Assembly (NCBI RefSeq): GCF_900105625.1
Contig: NZ_FNSD01000001.1
Location: 3,410,001-3,474,000 of the forward strand
DNA length: 64,000 bases
Reading direction: 5' to 3'
From: Terriglobus roseus
Lineage (GTDB): Bacteria > Acidobacteriota > Terriglobia > Terriglobales > Acidobacteriaceae
The position numbers and the translations under genes are program-made. This document shows, piece by piece, positions 29,624 through 39,474 of the stretch. Every line of letters begins with the position of its first letter. Positions within the stretch are counted from its first letter, which is position 1. The notes below the pieces were generated by a model that saw only the letters and a list, made by a program, of their open reading frames with translations, was not told where the DNA came from and did no database searches.

Positions 29624-30640
29624 TTACGGACGTTCCTGGCAATGCCGCAAAAGGTCGTGAGGGTCGCGCGGATCGTCAAAATCCGCGGCAGGGTAAGGGG
29701 ATTCCACCGGGTTAGTAAATAAGCCGGTCAGGAGCTCCTTGCCGTTTCGCGCTATGAGATCGAGCAGAATGCGGTTCGAGATGCGCTGCGCCATCACGTG
29801 CGAGTTTGGCTCTGTCACCGGGCCGACTGGTGTTCCGCGTGCTGCTTCAGGAAAAGCATAGAAGCTGTTCGAGATTACTGAGACCTCAAGAAAGGGGATG
29901 TCGTACAGGCTTGCCGCCAGGTTGGAGTACCAGTCCCCGTCCTCGTCAATCTGGTGAAACACGGCCTTGGTCGCCTCGCTGTAGGCCTTGTTGTCCGACC
30001 AGATGGTCGACGTTCCCTGGATGCCGAAGAAGAAAATCTGTGGATGGGCGTCGTGCCGCACCGGTGCAGCCCACGAAGGCAGCACGGTCGTGGACGCGAC
30101 GCGCGACGCGGAACAGCTTAGTAGCGAAAGCAATGCTGGATCGGCATATAAAGGCCCTACGTGCAGCTGACCAGGCTGAACACCAACGAACTCACCCGGC
30201 TCCATGTGACCGTCGCGCGCCAGGTAGAAGTTTCCATGGTCGACATTTTTCGCCCCTAACACGATGTCGCCGGGCGCCATCTCTCCTTTCGGCAGCAGAC
30301 CTCCTGACGTTCCTGGGTAAAGGAGAACGCGCAGGTTGAAGTCATGCAACATGGCCATAGCGCCGAGCGCCCGCAGCACCTCACCAGGAGCGGGCTGAAT
30401 GATAAGCACTACCGGAATGCCGAAGATCGTCCCGGTTTGGAAGTCAAATGAGCCGTCGCGCACATGCTTCGGCTCCTGCAGAGCGTCCAGCATCAGTGCA
30501 TAATCAGGCGGTCCTTTGGGGATCAATATGCCTAGGCGCGGTGTTCTGTCGTAGACCGGCGGCGCGACCTTCGCGTGCTGCTGGGCTGGGAGGGCGCCGC
30601 CAGCCAAAAGGGTAAGAAAAAGAACGACACGCAGGAGCAT
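29624..30640 (-). CDS. exported nucleoside phosphorylase/MTAN-like protein
   Basis: The 338-residue product starts with a signal peptide (MLLRVVLFLTLLAGGALPAQQ). The mature part has the PNP/UDP family order: RLGILIP, GTIFGIPVVLIIQPAPG, LLYPGTSGGLLP with GDIVLGAKNVDHGNFYL, and IDEDGDWYSNLAASLYDIPF followed by VSVISNS. The family cleaves nucleosides or methylthioadenosine in the cytoplasm. An exported member is unusual, and the active-site Asp/Glu pair is not fully conserved to the eye, so the substrate is unknown. It lies 95 nt upstream of the sulfatase on the same strand, so the two may be co-transcribed. Confidence 0.7.
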   Translation of the reverse strand: MLLRVVLFLTLLAGGALPAQQHAKVAPPVYDRTPRLGILIPKGPPDYALMLDALQEPKHVRDGSFDFQTGTIFGIPVVLIIQPAPGEVLRALGAMAMLHDFNLRVLLYPGTSGGLLPKGEMAPGDIVLGAKNVDHGNFYLARDGHMEPGEFVGVQPGQLHVGPLYADPALLSLLSCSASRVASTTVLPSWAAPVRHDAHPQIFFFGIQGTSTIWSDNKAYSEATKAVFHQIDEDGDWYSNLAASLYDIPFLEVSVISNSFYAFPEAARGTPVGPVTEPNSHVMAQRISNRILLDLIARNGKELLTGLFTNPVESPYPAADFDDPRDPHDLLRHCQERP

Positions 30641-30757
30641 GGCAGTAGTATCGCCGACCCATTGTCCCGCACGGCGGCGTACTCGTTTCCCTCGCCCCAG
30701 GCGGAGGACTCGCCGTGCAGGAATGCGCTTACGACACAGAATCATGTGAAATGAATT

Positions 30758-30786
30758 TTGCGGAGGAGCCTCTCTTACGGTATATT
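30758..30786 (+). promoter_or_regulatory. putative promoter of the S10 operon
   Basis: TTGCGG (30758-30763) and TATATT (30781-30786), 17 nt apart, lie 63 nt upstream of rpsJ. This is the best sigma-70-like site in the region. Confidence 0.65.
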
Positions 30787-30849
30787 CGTAAGGTTGGCCT
30801 AAAGGCCTCCCGCGTCAAGCAGATCTTTGCGTAGATAGAGAGTAGAACA

Positions 30850-31170
30850 ATGGCTGCACAGCAGAGAATTCGCATCCGCCTGAAGGCGTATGACTATCGT
30901 GTCCTGGACACGTCGACCGGCGAGATCGTCGAGACCGCAAAGCGCACCGGAGCACAGGTTGCGGGTCCGATTCCTCTTCCGACCATGAAGAACAAGTACT
31001 GCGTGCTGCGTTCCCCCCACGTCGACAAGAAGTCGCGTGAGGCGTTCGAAATCCGTACGCACAAGCGCTTGATCGACATTCTTGAACCCACCCAGCAGAC
31101 CGTGGACGCGCTGATGAAGCTCGACCTGCCGGCCGGTGTGGACGTAGAGATCAAGACCGTCACTCGCTAA
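30850..31170 (+). CDS. rpsJ: 30S ribosomal protein S10 (NusE)
   Basis: The 106-residue product is S10 ([13 protein letters not shown], then [20 protein letters not shown]). It is a 30S head protein and, as NusE, the partner of NusB in antitermination. First gene of the supercluster, with the promoter at 30758-30786 upstream. Confidence 0.96.
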   Translation: MAAQQRIRIRLKAYDYRVLDTSTGEIVETAKRTGAQVAGPIPLPTMKNKYCVLRSPHVDKKSREAFEIRTHKRLIDILEPTQQTVDALMKLDLPAGVDVEIKTVTR

Positions 31171-31276
31171 GGGCGGTCTGCCAGCAACATCCGCGCGAAA
31201 GCGCAAGCAAACAAGATTCGGGTAAACCCGGCAGTGCCAGCGTGGAACGACTTGCGCGGCATGATGAGGAGTCAAG

Positions 31277-32017
31277 ATGTCAGTAACAGGTATGTTGGGC
31301 AAGAAGATCGGCATGACCCAGATCTTCGACGATGCCGGTGTGGTTCACCCGGTAACCGTGATCAAGGTCGGCCCCTGCGTCATCACGCAGCTCAAGACGC
31401 AGGCGAAGGACGGCTATGACGCCGCCCAGATCGGTCTCGTCGAGTTCGTGAAGGCCTCCAAGATCAACAAGCCGATGACGGGCCACTTCGCGAAGAGCGA
31501 TGCACCGCCGGTACGTGAGCTCCGTGAGGTCGGCATCGAGTCGGCTTCGGGTTCGAACACCGAGGGTGAGGATCAGGTCAAGGCTGGCGATCGTATTCTG
31601 GTCGACATCTTTGACGGCGAGAAGTTCGTCGACATCATCGGCAAGAGCAAGGGTCGCGGTTTCGCGGGCGTTGTTCGTCGCCATGGTTTCGGTGGCGGCC
31701 CCAAGTCGCATGGTCACATGTTCCAGATCCAGGGTTCGATCGGTGCATCGTCGTTCCCGTCGCGCGTTTTCCCGGGCCAGCGTATGCCGGGTCACTTCGG
31801 TGACGCGCAGATCACGGTTCGCAACCTCCGCATCCGCGGTATCGACCTGGAAGACGGGCTCCTGCTCGTTGAGGGTGCAGTACCCGGACCGCGTCAGGGA
31901 ACGATCCTGATCTCCAAGGCAAAGAACCCACCGCGTGAGCGTCGTGGATTTGCCGGCGCCGGTACGCTCGATCCGCTGAAGGCCTCGAAGAAGGCTTCGC
32001 CAAGCAAGAAGAAGTAA
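31277..32017 (+). CDS. rplC: 50S ribosomal protein L3
   Basis: At 246 residues it is longer than E. coli L3 (209), with a Lys-rich C-terminal tail (KASKKASPSKKK). The core has GMLGKKIGMTQIFDD at the start and the RRHGFGGGPKSHGHM-type loop that reaches the peptidyl transferase centre. It lies 106 nt after rpsJ, with GAGGAG upstream. Confidence 0.96.
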   Translation: MSVTGMLGKKIGMTQIFDDAGVVHPVTVIKVGPCVITQLKTQAKDGYDAAQIGLVEFVKASKINKPMTGHFAKSDAPPVRELREVGIESASGSNTEGEDQVKAGDRILVDIFDGEKFVDIIGKSKGRGFAGVVRRHGFGGGPKSHGHMFQIQGSIGASSFPSRVFPGQRMPGHFGDAQITVRNLRIRGIDLEDGLLLVEGAVPGPRQGTILISKAKNPPRERRGFAGAGTLDPLKASKKASPSKKK

Positions 32018-32219
32018 CTTTTGCCGCGTGAGCGGAGGGGTGATGCGAAAGCAGACCCTCCGCTTCGTCGCGGATGACGGCCTCCTCGGCTTGTCAGGCA
32101 ATTTCAAGCAATACCGTTTCATCTGCATGCCGCGGACCTGCTCCATGAGCCAGTCGACAGCGGGATGACACAAGAGAAGTAGGGCGGCCGCAATAGAACG
32201 GCAGCCAAAGGAATAAGAG

Positions 32220-32894
32220 ATGGCAAAGATCAACGTAGTCGATCTCGGCGGGAACAAAGTCAGCGAGCTGGAGCTTGCGGACGAGGTGTTCGGCGTCGAA
32301 GTAAACAAGGCCCTGCTCTGGGAGTCGGTGAACCACTACCGCGCTGCCATGCGCCAGGGAACTGCCGCGACCAAGAACAAGAAGCTTGTTTCTGGTTCGG
32401 GCAAGAAGCTTTGGAAGCAGAAGGGTACCGGCCGCGCCCGTGTGGGTTCGGTTCGTTCGCCTATCTGGCGCCACGGTGGTACGGTCCACGGACCCCAGCC
32501 CCGCTCGTACGACTACCAGTTCCCGAAGAAGAAGTTGTTGGGCGCTCTCAGCTCCGCACTCGCTTCGAAGCTGGCAGACGGCAAGCTGACGGTTGTTTCC
32601 ACGCTGGAGACCGCTGAGCCGAAGACCAAGCTGTACCGCCAGGCACTGGATGTTCTGGACGCCAAGAAGACCGCTTTGCTGGTCGAGACGGGCCAGAAGC
32701 TGAGCGAGAACCTTTTCCTGGGTTCGCGCAACCTGGACGGCGTCGAGCTGGTTCTGAGCTCGGAAGTTCACCCCTATGACCTGCTCCGCTATGAGCACGC
32801 CATCTTCTCGCAGGCTGCCATTGAGGCGCTGCAGGATGTGCTGAAGAAGAACGTGTCGCGCCGTAAGCTGGCTGCGAAGAAGGAGGTTGCGTAA
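32220..32894 (+). CDS. rplD: 50S ribosomal protein L4
   Basis: 224 residues; KQKGTGRARVGSVRSPIW is the typical extended loop of L4 that reaches the exit tunnel. In E. coli L4 also regulates its own operon; the 202-nt spacer before this gene contains a GCGGAGGG/CCCTCCGC hairpin (32032-32063) but no recognised L4 leader. The stop overlaps the rplW start by one base. Confidence 0.96.
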   Translation: MAKINVVDLGGNKVSELELADEVFGVEVNKALLWESVNHYRAAMRQGTAATKNKKLVSGSGKKLWKQKGTGRARVGSVRSPIWRHGGTVHGPQPRSYDYQFPKKKLLGALSSALASKLADGKLTVVSTLETAEPKTKLYRQALDVLDAKKTALLVETGQKLSENLFLGSRNLDGVELVLSSEVHPYDLLRYEHAIFSQAAIEALQDVLKKNVSRRKLAAKKEVA

Positions 32895-33187
32895 TGGCTA
32901 CCCTTTACACCACCATTCGTCGCCCGCTGATCACCGAAAAGGGCATGGTTGCCAAGGAATCCGAAGGAACCCTCGTGTTTGAGGTCGCCTGCGATGCAAC
33001 CAAGACCGAAGTCAAGCAGGCCGTGGAGAACCTCTTCAAGGTTAAGGTAGCCGGTGTCCGCACCGCTAACTTCCTTGGCAAGGAACGCCGCCGCGGTAAG
33101 TTCACGGGCTTCAAGCCGGACTGGAAGAAGGCGTATGTTCGCCTTCAGCCAGGCGAGAAGATGCCGGAGTACGTGAACTCGCTGTAA
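32894..33187 (+). CDS. rplW: 50S ribosomal protein L23
   Basis: 97 residues; RRPLITEKGMVAKE at the start and the GKERRRGKFTGFKPDWKKAY region are L23. It lies at the tunnel exit and docks trigger factor and SRP. It overlaps rplD by one base, so the two are translationally coupled. Confidence 0.96.
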   Translation: MATLYTTIRRPLITEKGMVAKESEGTLVFEVACDATKTEVKQAVENLFKVKVAGVRTANFLGKERRRGKFTGFKPDWKKAYVRLQPGEKMPEYVNSL

Positions 33188-33188
33188 G

Positions 33189-33260
33189 CCTGTAAGTAGT
33201 GAGTCAACAAGTGAGCGAGTCAGCTAGTCGGCTAGGTCTCGTGGCAGGTGCAGCTTGTTG
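33189..33260. repeat. GAGTCAGC-type word repeats in the rplW-rplB spacer
   Basis: The spacer contains GTGAGTCAACAAGTGAGCGA and GTCAGCTAGTCGGCTAGG, related on the opposite strand to the tandem repeat at 2556-2587. Related words occur after rpsS (about 34455-34490) and after rplV (about 35060-35090). Confidence 0.55.
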
Positions 33261-33327
33261 ATATCCGAGTAAGTAGTTATGAGATCCGCGCGCCTGACTA
33301 GCTATGCGGAAGGCAAGGGAAATAGAA

Positions 33328-34152
<825 letters not shown>

Positions 34153-34173
34153 TTCAGGGAGCGAGAGGGATAT

Positions 34174-34455
34174 ATGGCACGTTCTACGAAAAAGGGACCG
34201 TTTATCGACGCGCACCTGATGACCAAGGTCTCAGTGCTGAACGAAGCGGGCAAGAAGGAAGTGGTGAAGACCTGGTCACGCCGCTCCACCATCTTTCCGG
34301 AGTTTGTCGGTCACACCATTGCCGTCCACAACGGGCGCAAGTTCATCCCGGTCTATGTGACGGAGAACATGGTTGGACACAAGCTGGGCGAGTTCTCCGC
34401 AACGCGCACCTTCAAGGGTCATGCTGCCAAGGCTGAAACGGCCAAGGGTAAGTAA
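34174..34455 (+). CDS. rpsS: 30S ribosomal protein S19
   Basis: 93 residues; [16 protein letters not shown] and [20 protein letters not shown] are S19. It forms a complex with S13 in the 30S head. It lies 21 nt after rplB. Confidence 0.96.
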   Translation: MARSTKKGPFIDAHLMTKVSVLNEAGKKEVVKTWSRRSTIFPEFVGHTIAVHNGRKFIPVYVTENMVGHKLGEFSATRTFKGHAAKAETAKGK

Positions 34456-34516
34456 CAGCAAGTTAGTTAGTCAGCGGTTCAGCAGGTAAGCCTGCGACCG
34501 CGATAAGGAAGAAGTT

Positions 34517-35020
34517 ATGGCGAAGACAGCCGAGAAGAGTGCAGTACGAGAGTTCCGCGCAGAAGCGCGCTTTCAGCGGGTCAGCCCGCAAAAGGCGAAG
34601 CTGGTGCTGGATACCATCAAGGGCCTCAGCGTGGAGTCCGCGCTGAACACGCTGATGTTCACCAAGAAGCGCATTGCGCCCGTGGTTGAGAAGGCATTGC
34701 GTTCGGCCGTGCAGAATGCGAACTACCTGAGCCAGGAACAGGGTTTCGATCTGGATATCGACCGCCTTGTCGTGAAGCAGGCAGTTGCAAACGAAGGCCC
34801 GCGTATGAAGCGGATCCGCCCTGCCCCCATGGGCCGTGCGTTCCGTTACCAGCGCCGCATGGCACACATCATCGTGACGGTTACCGAGCGCAAGACGGTT
34901 GAGACTGGGTCCGCTGCAGCACCTGCAGAGACCAAGGCTGCCGGCAAGCCGAAGAAGGCTGCTACGAAGGCTCCGGCGAAGAAGGCCGCTGCCAAGAAGA
35001 CGGCAAAAGCAACCGCGTAA
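34517..35020 (+). CDS. rplV: 50S ribosomal protein L22 with Ala/Lys-rich tail
   Basis: The first 115 residues are ordinary L22 (FQRVSPQKAKLVLDTIKGL, then RPAPMGRAFRYQRRMAHI lining the exit tunnel). About 50 extra residues of AAPAETKAAGKPKKAATKAP type follow, giving 167 in all against about 110 in E. coli. Such basic, disordered tails recur in this operon (S11 N terminus, L3). Confidence 0.95.
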   Translation: MAKTAEKSAVREFRAEARFQRVSPQKAKLVLDTIKGLSVESALNTLMFTKKRIAPVVEKALRSAVQNANYLSQEQGFDLDIDRLVVKQAVANEGPRMKRIRPAPMGRAFRYQRRMAHIIVTVTERKTVETGSAAAPAETKAAGKPKKAATKAPAKKAAAKKTAKATA

Positions 35021-35129
35021 GTTCATAGGCCGGGCTGTTAGCCGGCCCGGCGCGCTGCGCAGTCAGCAGCGAGTAAGTACTGAGTAAGTTCGCGGCAACG
35101 TCCGCGGACGCGAAGTGAAGGGATAAGTT

Positions 35130-35798
35130 ATGGGTCAGAAGGTCCATCCGTATGGGTTCCGCCTCGGCATCAACAAGCCGTGGAAGTCGCGCTGGTTTGT
35201 AGAGCGTGGCTACGACAAGCTCCTCGTTGAGGATGTAAAGCTGAAGGCTGAGCTCCGTGAGAAGCTGAAGGCCGCTGGTGTCTCGTCTGTCGAGATCGAG
35301 CGCCCAGGCAACAAGCTCCGCCTGATCATCAAGACCGCGCGTCCGGGCATCATCATCGGTCGCAAGGGTGCTGAGATCGACAAGCTCAAAGCAGACATTC
35401 AGAAGCGCACCAGCCGCGAAGTGTTCATCGATATCCTCGAAGTGAACAAGCCGGAACTGGACGCACAGCTGGTCAGCGAGAACATCGCTCTGCAGCTAGA
35501 GAAGCGTGTTTCGTTCCGTCGCGCCATGCGTAAGTCGGTCGATTCGGCTCTGCGCTTTGGCTGCAAGGGCATCAAGGTCCGCGTCTCGGGCCGCCTGAAC
35601 GGCAACGAAATCGCACGTTCCGAGTGGTATCTGCAGGGTCGCCTGCCGCTGCACACGCTGCGCGCGGACATCGACTACGGCTTCTCAGAGGCTCACACGA
35701 CGTACGGCATCATTGGCGTCAAGACCTGGGTCTACCGTGGCGACATCTACGAGCAGAAGAAGCGCCGCGACGTTGTGACCACCACAGGTGCGTTCTAA
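35130..35798 (+). CDS. rpsC: 30S ribosomal protein S3
   Basis: 222 residues; [20 protein letters not shown] and the KH-domain loop [17 protein letters not shown] (GxxG) identify S3. It lies at the mRNA entry channel. Followed by the longest structured spacer of the operon (286 nt). Confidence 0.96.
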   Translation: MGQKVHPYGFRLGINKPWKSRWFVERGYDKLLVEDVKLKAELREKLKAAGVSSVEIERPGNKLRLIIKTARPGIIIGRKGAEIDKLKADIQKRTSREVFIDILEVNKPELDAQLVSENIALQLEKRVSFRRAMRKSVDSALRFGCKGIKVRVSGRLNGNEIARSEWYLQGRLPLHTLRADIDYGFSEAHTTYGIIGVKTWVYRGDIYEQKKRRDVVTTTGAF

Positions 35799-35879
35799 GT
35801 AAGCCATCGCCTTGGTTTAGGGCGGGATCTCGGAAGGGCCCAGCTTTAGCCGGGCCGCCGCGGTCAAATCAGAGAGTCT

Positions 35880-35920
35880 TCTTCTTCTGTTCCTCTGCTT
35901 CGCAGAGGAACAGAAGAAGA
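35880..35920 (+). other. 19-bp perfect hairpin in the rpsC-rplP spacer
   Basis: The arm TCTTCTTCTGTTCCTCTGC (35880 onward) pairs with its complement after a 3-nt loop. There is no downstream U-run on either strand, so an RNase III-type processing signal or a small regulatory structure is more likely than a terminator. It interrupts an otherwise continuous operon. Confidence 0.7.
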
Positions 35921-36084
35921 GAAAAGAGAACGGAAGCAGTTCTTAGGCATCGCTGAAGCAATGCCCTTCCGAAAGACGTAAACCTTCGGCGTGGATATCC
36001 ATGTCGATCGGACTAAGAAAAGAAAGCGCGCGGAGACTGACTGGGGTAAGACCCAGCCAAGGCCGCAGCCGGAGATAGCACGTT

Positions 36085-36531
36085 ATGTTGATGCCAAAGA
36101 AGGTCAAGTACCGCAAACAGCAAAAGGGCAAAATGCGCGGTAAAGCATGGCGCGGTTCCGAACTTGCGTTCGGTGACTACGGCCTGAAGGTTGTGGAGTG
36201 CGGTTACATCACGGATCGCCAGATCGAAGCAAGCCGTATCGCGATGACGCGTTACATCAAGCGTGGCGGCAAGGTTTGGCTGCGGATCTTCCCGGACAAG
36301 CCCATCACCAAGAAGCCTGCGGAAGTTCGAATGGGATCCGGTAAGGGTGCACTTGATCACTGGGTTGCGGTGGTTCGCCCCGGCAAGCTGCTCTTTGAGA
36401 TGGAAGGCGTTCCGGTTGAGATCGCCAAGGAAGCAATGCGCCTGGCGTCGAGCAAGCTGCCTCTGCGCACCGTGTTCGTTGAGCGCCCTGGCATTAAGGT
36501 TGCGACCGAAGGCAAGGCTGCAACGGCGTAG
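36085..36531 (+). CDS. rplP: 50S ribosomal protein L16
   Basis: 148 residues, beginning [19 protein letters not shown] and containing [21 protein letters not shown]16 helps form the A-site tRNA pocket of the large subunit. The normal partner of rpmC and rpsQ downstream. Confidence 0.96.
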   Translation: MLMPKKVKYRKQQKGKMRGKAWRGSELAFGDYGLKVVECGYITDRQIEASRIAMTRYIKRGGKVWLRIFPDKPITKKPAEVRMGSGKGALDHWVAVVRPGKLLFEMEGVPVEIAKEAMRLASSKLPLRTVFVERPGIKVATEGKAATA

Positions 36532-36599
36532 TTCGCCGTTCAGCATAAAGAGTTTGGCGCGGGCCTGTAGAGAGCCCGGCGCACCGAGAGAGACAAGCG

Positions 36600-36851
36600 A
36601 TGGAACTGAGCAAGATCAAAGAGTTTACCGATAGCGAACTGAAGACGCAGGAAGCCCAGGCGGGCGAACAGCTCTTCCGCGTTCGCTTCCAGAAGAGCCT
36701 GGGCGATACGGCAGGCGTGAACAAGCTGCGCGAACTGAAGAAAGACATCGCGCGCATCAAGACCGTCGCGCGCCAGCGTGCGCTCGGCCAGGCAACGGCT
36801 CCGACGGAGTCGGCTGCACCCGCGAAGAAGACCAAGGCGAAGAAGGCATAA
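36600..36851 (+). CDS. rpmC: 50S ribosomal protein L29
   Basis: 83 residues; [20 protein letters not shown] and the helix-turn-helix hairpin to about residue 62 are L29, with an Ala/Lys-rich extension at the C terminus ([13 protein letters not shown]). It binds near the exit tunnel. Two nucleotides separate it from rpsQ. Confidence 0.94.
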   Translation: MELSKIKEFTDSELKTQEAQAGEQLFRVRFQKSLGDTAGVNKLRELKKDIARIKTVARQRALGQATAPTESAAPAKKTKAKKA

Positions 36852-36853
36852 CG

Positions 36854-37177
36854 ATGGCTGAGACGACTGCTACGACTACTGCTCCGGCAGAGAAGATTGG
36901 CCACCGCACCGAGAAGATCGGCCTGGTGACCTCGACCAAGATGGATAAGACGATCGTTGTTTCGGTGGAAATGCGCAAGGCGCACCCGAAGTATAAGCGC
37001 GTCGTCAAGACCAACAAGAAGTTCTATGCGCACGACGAGCAGAACTCGGCCCGCGTTGGTGACCAGGTCCGCATCCGCGAGACCCGCCCCACCAGCAAGC
37101 TGAAGCGCTGGAACCTGGAAGAGATTGTGCGTCGTTCGTCGCTTTCGCTGAGCGAAGCGACTGCCGCCGCCAAATAG
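36854..37177 (+). CDS. rpsQ: 30S ribosomal protein S17
   Basis: 107 residues; the OB-fold core ([20 protein letters not shown], then [19 protein letters not shown]) is S17, preceded by a short Thr/Ala-rich N-terminal extension ([14 protein letters not shown]). It binds the 16S rRNA 5' domain. A 210-nt spacer with two hairpins separates it from rplN. Confidence 0.95.
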   Translation: MAETTATTTAPAEKIGHRTEKIGLVTSTKMDKTIVVSVEMRKAHPKYKRVVKTNKKFYAHDEQNSARVGDQVRIRETRPTSKLKRWNLEEIVRRSSLSLSEATAAAK

Positions 37178-37387
37178 TTTGTCTGTTCGTGTCTCCTCCG
37201 GGAGATTCGAACAGCGTTTGCCCGGTGCCGGCATCGTTCGGCACCATCTGTGGGCACGACGCGTCCTGCGCGACGAACGTTGTAGACGTCTTACAGCGAT
37301 CCTCTCCGCGGCCGCGACCATCAAGAATATTCGGGGCGAACAGCCCCCGGCCCGGGCGGAAAGCCAGTCGGGTCAGGAGAGAAAACA

Positions 37388-37759
37388 ATGTCCGTACAAA
37401 TGCGTTCCATCCTGGACGTTGCCGATAACTCGGGCGCGCGCCGTCTGCAGGTGATCCTGCCCCTCGGTGGCGGTCTTGGTAAGAAGGCTGGTCTGGGTGA
37501 TGTGGTGACCGCTGCGGTGAAGGAAGCTTCGCCCGATGGCACCGTGAAGAAGGGCAAGGTTGTGAAGGCTGTGATCGTTCGCCTGCGCAAGGAAGCCCGC
37601 CGTAAGGATGGCACCTACATCCGCTTCGACCAGAACGCAGCCGTCGTGATCAACGATGCCGGCGAGCCCGTCGGAACCCGTGTCTTCGGACCCGTGGCTC
37701 GCGAACTCCGCGACAAGAAGTACCTGAAGATCGTCTCGCTGGCGCCTGAAGTTATATAA
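37388..37759 (+). CDS. rplN: 50S ribosomal protein L14
   Basis: 123 residues; [20 protein letters not shown] and [20 protein letters not shown] are L14, a large-subunit interface protein. It is normally followed immediately by rplX, but here a terminator and a foreign-looking gene intervene. Confidence 0.96.
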   Translation: MSVQMRSILDVADNSGARRLQVILPLGGGLGKKAGLGDVVTAAVKEASPDGTVKKGKVVKAVIVRLRKEARRKDGTYIRFDQNAAVVINDAGEPVGTRVFGPVARELRDKKYLKIVSLAPEVI

Positions 37760-37781
37760 CGCCTCGAACAACCTCTAAAGA

Positions 37782-37807
37782 AAGTGGGAGCCTCTCGGCT
37801 CCCACTT
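37782..37807 (+). terminator. strong terminator after rplN
   Basis: An 11-bp stem, AAGTGGGAGCC with its complement, closes a TCTC loop and is followed by CTGTTT. It lies 22 nt after the rplN stop, inside what is normally one transcript. Confidence 0.8.
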
Positions 37808-37851
37808 CTGTTTACGGAGTCATTGCGACCTTGAGATCGGCTGATCAATCG

Positions 37852-38772
37852 CTACAGCAGAGTCGGAAGGTCATACAAAGCCTTGTATCGTAGTTCGTAA
37901 ATCTCTCTAACTTCCTTTTGTAGAGCGATGACCTCCCAAATCCGTAACAGCTTGACCTCAAAAAGATGTTCCCTATAGCCAAGGTATTGCTGGATTTCGC
38001 AGATGATGCACAACAGGAATGCTGACGACCGGAGCAGGCTAGTCGCCCTAACGAGTGGATAAGCTTCATTTCGCAGTTGCTCCCGCTTCTCCGGGGCCAT
38101 CTGCATTGCATGGGCAAAGCCACCTTGCAACAACTGTCCGTATCCATCCCCATGTACTATTCCAGACAGTTCTTTGTAGAAGCTATTGACCAAGTGTCGA
38201 AGAACGGTACGCGTTTGAGGAATGTGGCCATCTTGCTTTAGACCGTAATCCTTCATCTTGGTGACAGTTGGCCATTGGTGGATTTGGGATGGCTTCTCAG
38301 CTTGCTCCGCGCTAACTCGAAATAATTGGCGCCCGGCATCGACGTGCAACCGCCGTTGAGCGAGATATCGACTAGTAGCTTCATCTGACGGGTCGGCATC
38401 CTGTTCCAATCGAGAAATCTCCATTGCGGCATCTTTCCAGCCAGCTTGGTTGAACAAGCGCGCGCGCACTTCGAGATCTTCAATCATGAACAGGGCATTG
38501 CACGCAGTCTCCAACATTGCGCGGTCAATTAGTGGCAGGACCAGAGAATGCTCGTCCATCCAACCAGCGACCGGATTTTCAGCAATGTACAGCAAGAATG
38601 ACTCGCAGTTCCAGTAATGGAGCGCCAGCTGAAGACAGGTCATCAGCGCCGCACCGCCGTGCTCTGCAGCCCTGTGTTTCTCCGGCCAAGCACGTTCAAT
38701 CTGCAGTGCGATCAGCCTTGCAGCCCGTCGCAGTTCAACCTGAAAAGCTGACGCGTCGATCGTTGGGCGCAA
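37852..38772 (-). CDS. hypothetical protein inserted in the ribosomal operon, possibly DUF5677/HEPN-like
   Basis: The 306-residue product starts at TTG (38772) with AGAGGA upstream. It is a mostly helical, soluble-looking protein with a central RAMLETACNALFMIEDLEVR segment, WPTVTKMKDYGL and, towards the C terminus, YKELSGIVHGDGYGQLL. These loosely resemble DUF5677-type, HEPN-like proteins; the relation is a guess from pattern. Base composition is visibly AT-richer than the flanking ribosomal genes, and it is the only minus-strand gene inside the cluster. Those facts suggest horizontal acquisition, perhaps of a stress or defence gene. No transposase or integrase is beside it. Confidence 0.7.
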   Translation of the reverse strand: MRPTIDASAFQVELRRAARLIALQIERAWPEKHRAAEHGGAALMTCLQLALHYWNCESFLLYIAENPVAGWMDEHSLVLPLIDRAMLETACNALFMIEDLEVRARLFNQAGWKDAAMEISRLEQDADPSDEATSRYLAQRRLHVDAGRQLFRVSAEQAEKPSQIHQWPTVTKMKDYGLKQDGHIPQTRTVLRHLVNSFYKELSGIVHGDGYGQLLQGGFAHAMQMAPEKREQLRNEAYPLVRATSLLRSSAFLLCIICEIQQYLGYREHLFEVKLLRIWEVIALQKEVREIYELRYKALYDLPTLL

Positions 38773-38834
38773 GAGTGGTCCTCTGAACTCTGGCTAGAGC
38801 ATACTGCCCGGTCGCCATCTCCGCTGGGTCGAGA

Positions 38835-38864
38835 TTGAATCTCGTGCAGAGTTTGCTTTACTAT
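38835..38864 (+). promoter_or_regulatory. putative promoter for the rplX-to-rplQ part of the cluster
   Basis: TTGAAT (38835-38840) and TACTAT (38859-38864) are 18 nt apart, about 115 nt upstream of rplX and beyond the inserted gene. It would restore transcription after the rplN terminator. Confidence 0.5.
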
Positions 38865-38978
38865 CGCCACATTTTCGCGTAGAGTAGACAAGTTTGGTCC
38901 AATGTTTCAACCTCGACCTGCGGAGGTACTCGCAGAGGCCCAGCCACCGGGACCACGGTGTGGGACAAGGAGTACTAC

Positions 38979-39305
38979 ATGGCACATGTTCTCAAGAACG
39001 ACACGGTTTTCGTGATCGCTGGCAAGCACAAGGGTAAGACCGGACGCGTTCTGCGCATCATCGCAGAGAAGGATCGGGTCCTGGTGCAGGGTGTCGGCAT
39101 GATCAAGAAGCACGTCAAGCCGAATCCCCAGGCAAACATCAAGGGCGGTATCGCGGAGCAGGAAGCTCCCATCCACCTTTCGAATGTGGCTTTGATGGAT
39201 GGCAACGGTAAGCCGACCCGCGTTGGTTTCCGCATGGAAGATGGCAAGAAGGTTCGTTTCGCCAAGTCGACCGGCGAAGTTCTGGCTTATCCGAAGGTCA
39301 AGTAG
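38979..39305 (+). CDS. rplX: 50S ribosomal protein L24
   Basis: 108 residues; the KOW motif ([18 protein letters not shown]) is near the N terminus and [20 protein letters not shown] near the C terminus. L24 starts large-subunit assembly. The ATG at 38979 with AAGGAG upstream is preferred to one at 38958. Confidence 0.95.
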   Translation: MAHVLKNDTVFVIAGKHKGKTGRVLRIIAEKDRVLVQGVGMIKKHVKPNPQANIKGGIAEQEAPIHLSNVALMDGNGKPTRVGFRMEDGKKVRFAKSTGEVLAYPKVK

Positions 39306-39343
39306 GCAGCTTCCGTTCGACACTTCTGACGCGGATACGGAAG

Positions 39344-39384
39344 CAGGTCCTTCGACTTCGCTGCGCTTCGCTCAGGATGACAAA
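39344..39384 (+). repeat. copy of the dispersed repeat also found inside ribH
   Basis: 41 nt from CAGGTCCTTCGACTTCGCTG to CTCAGGATGACAAA, with one mismatch to 2993-3033. It lies in the 169-nt rplX-rplE spacer. Confidence 0.85.
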
Positions 39385-39474
39385 GTTTTACATCAGCACG
39401 AATGGATCACCCCACGAAACGGTACAAGGGCCTTCCGGCCTACTCCGGGACCGTGGAGAAAGAGAAGTAGCTAA

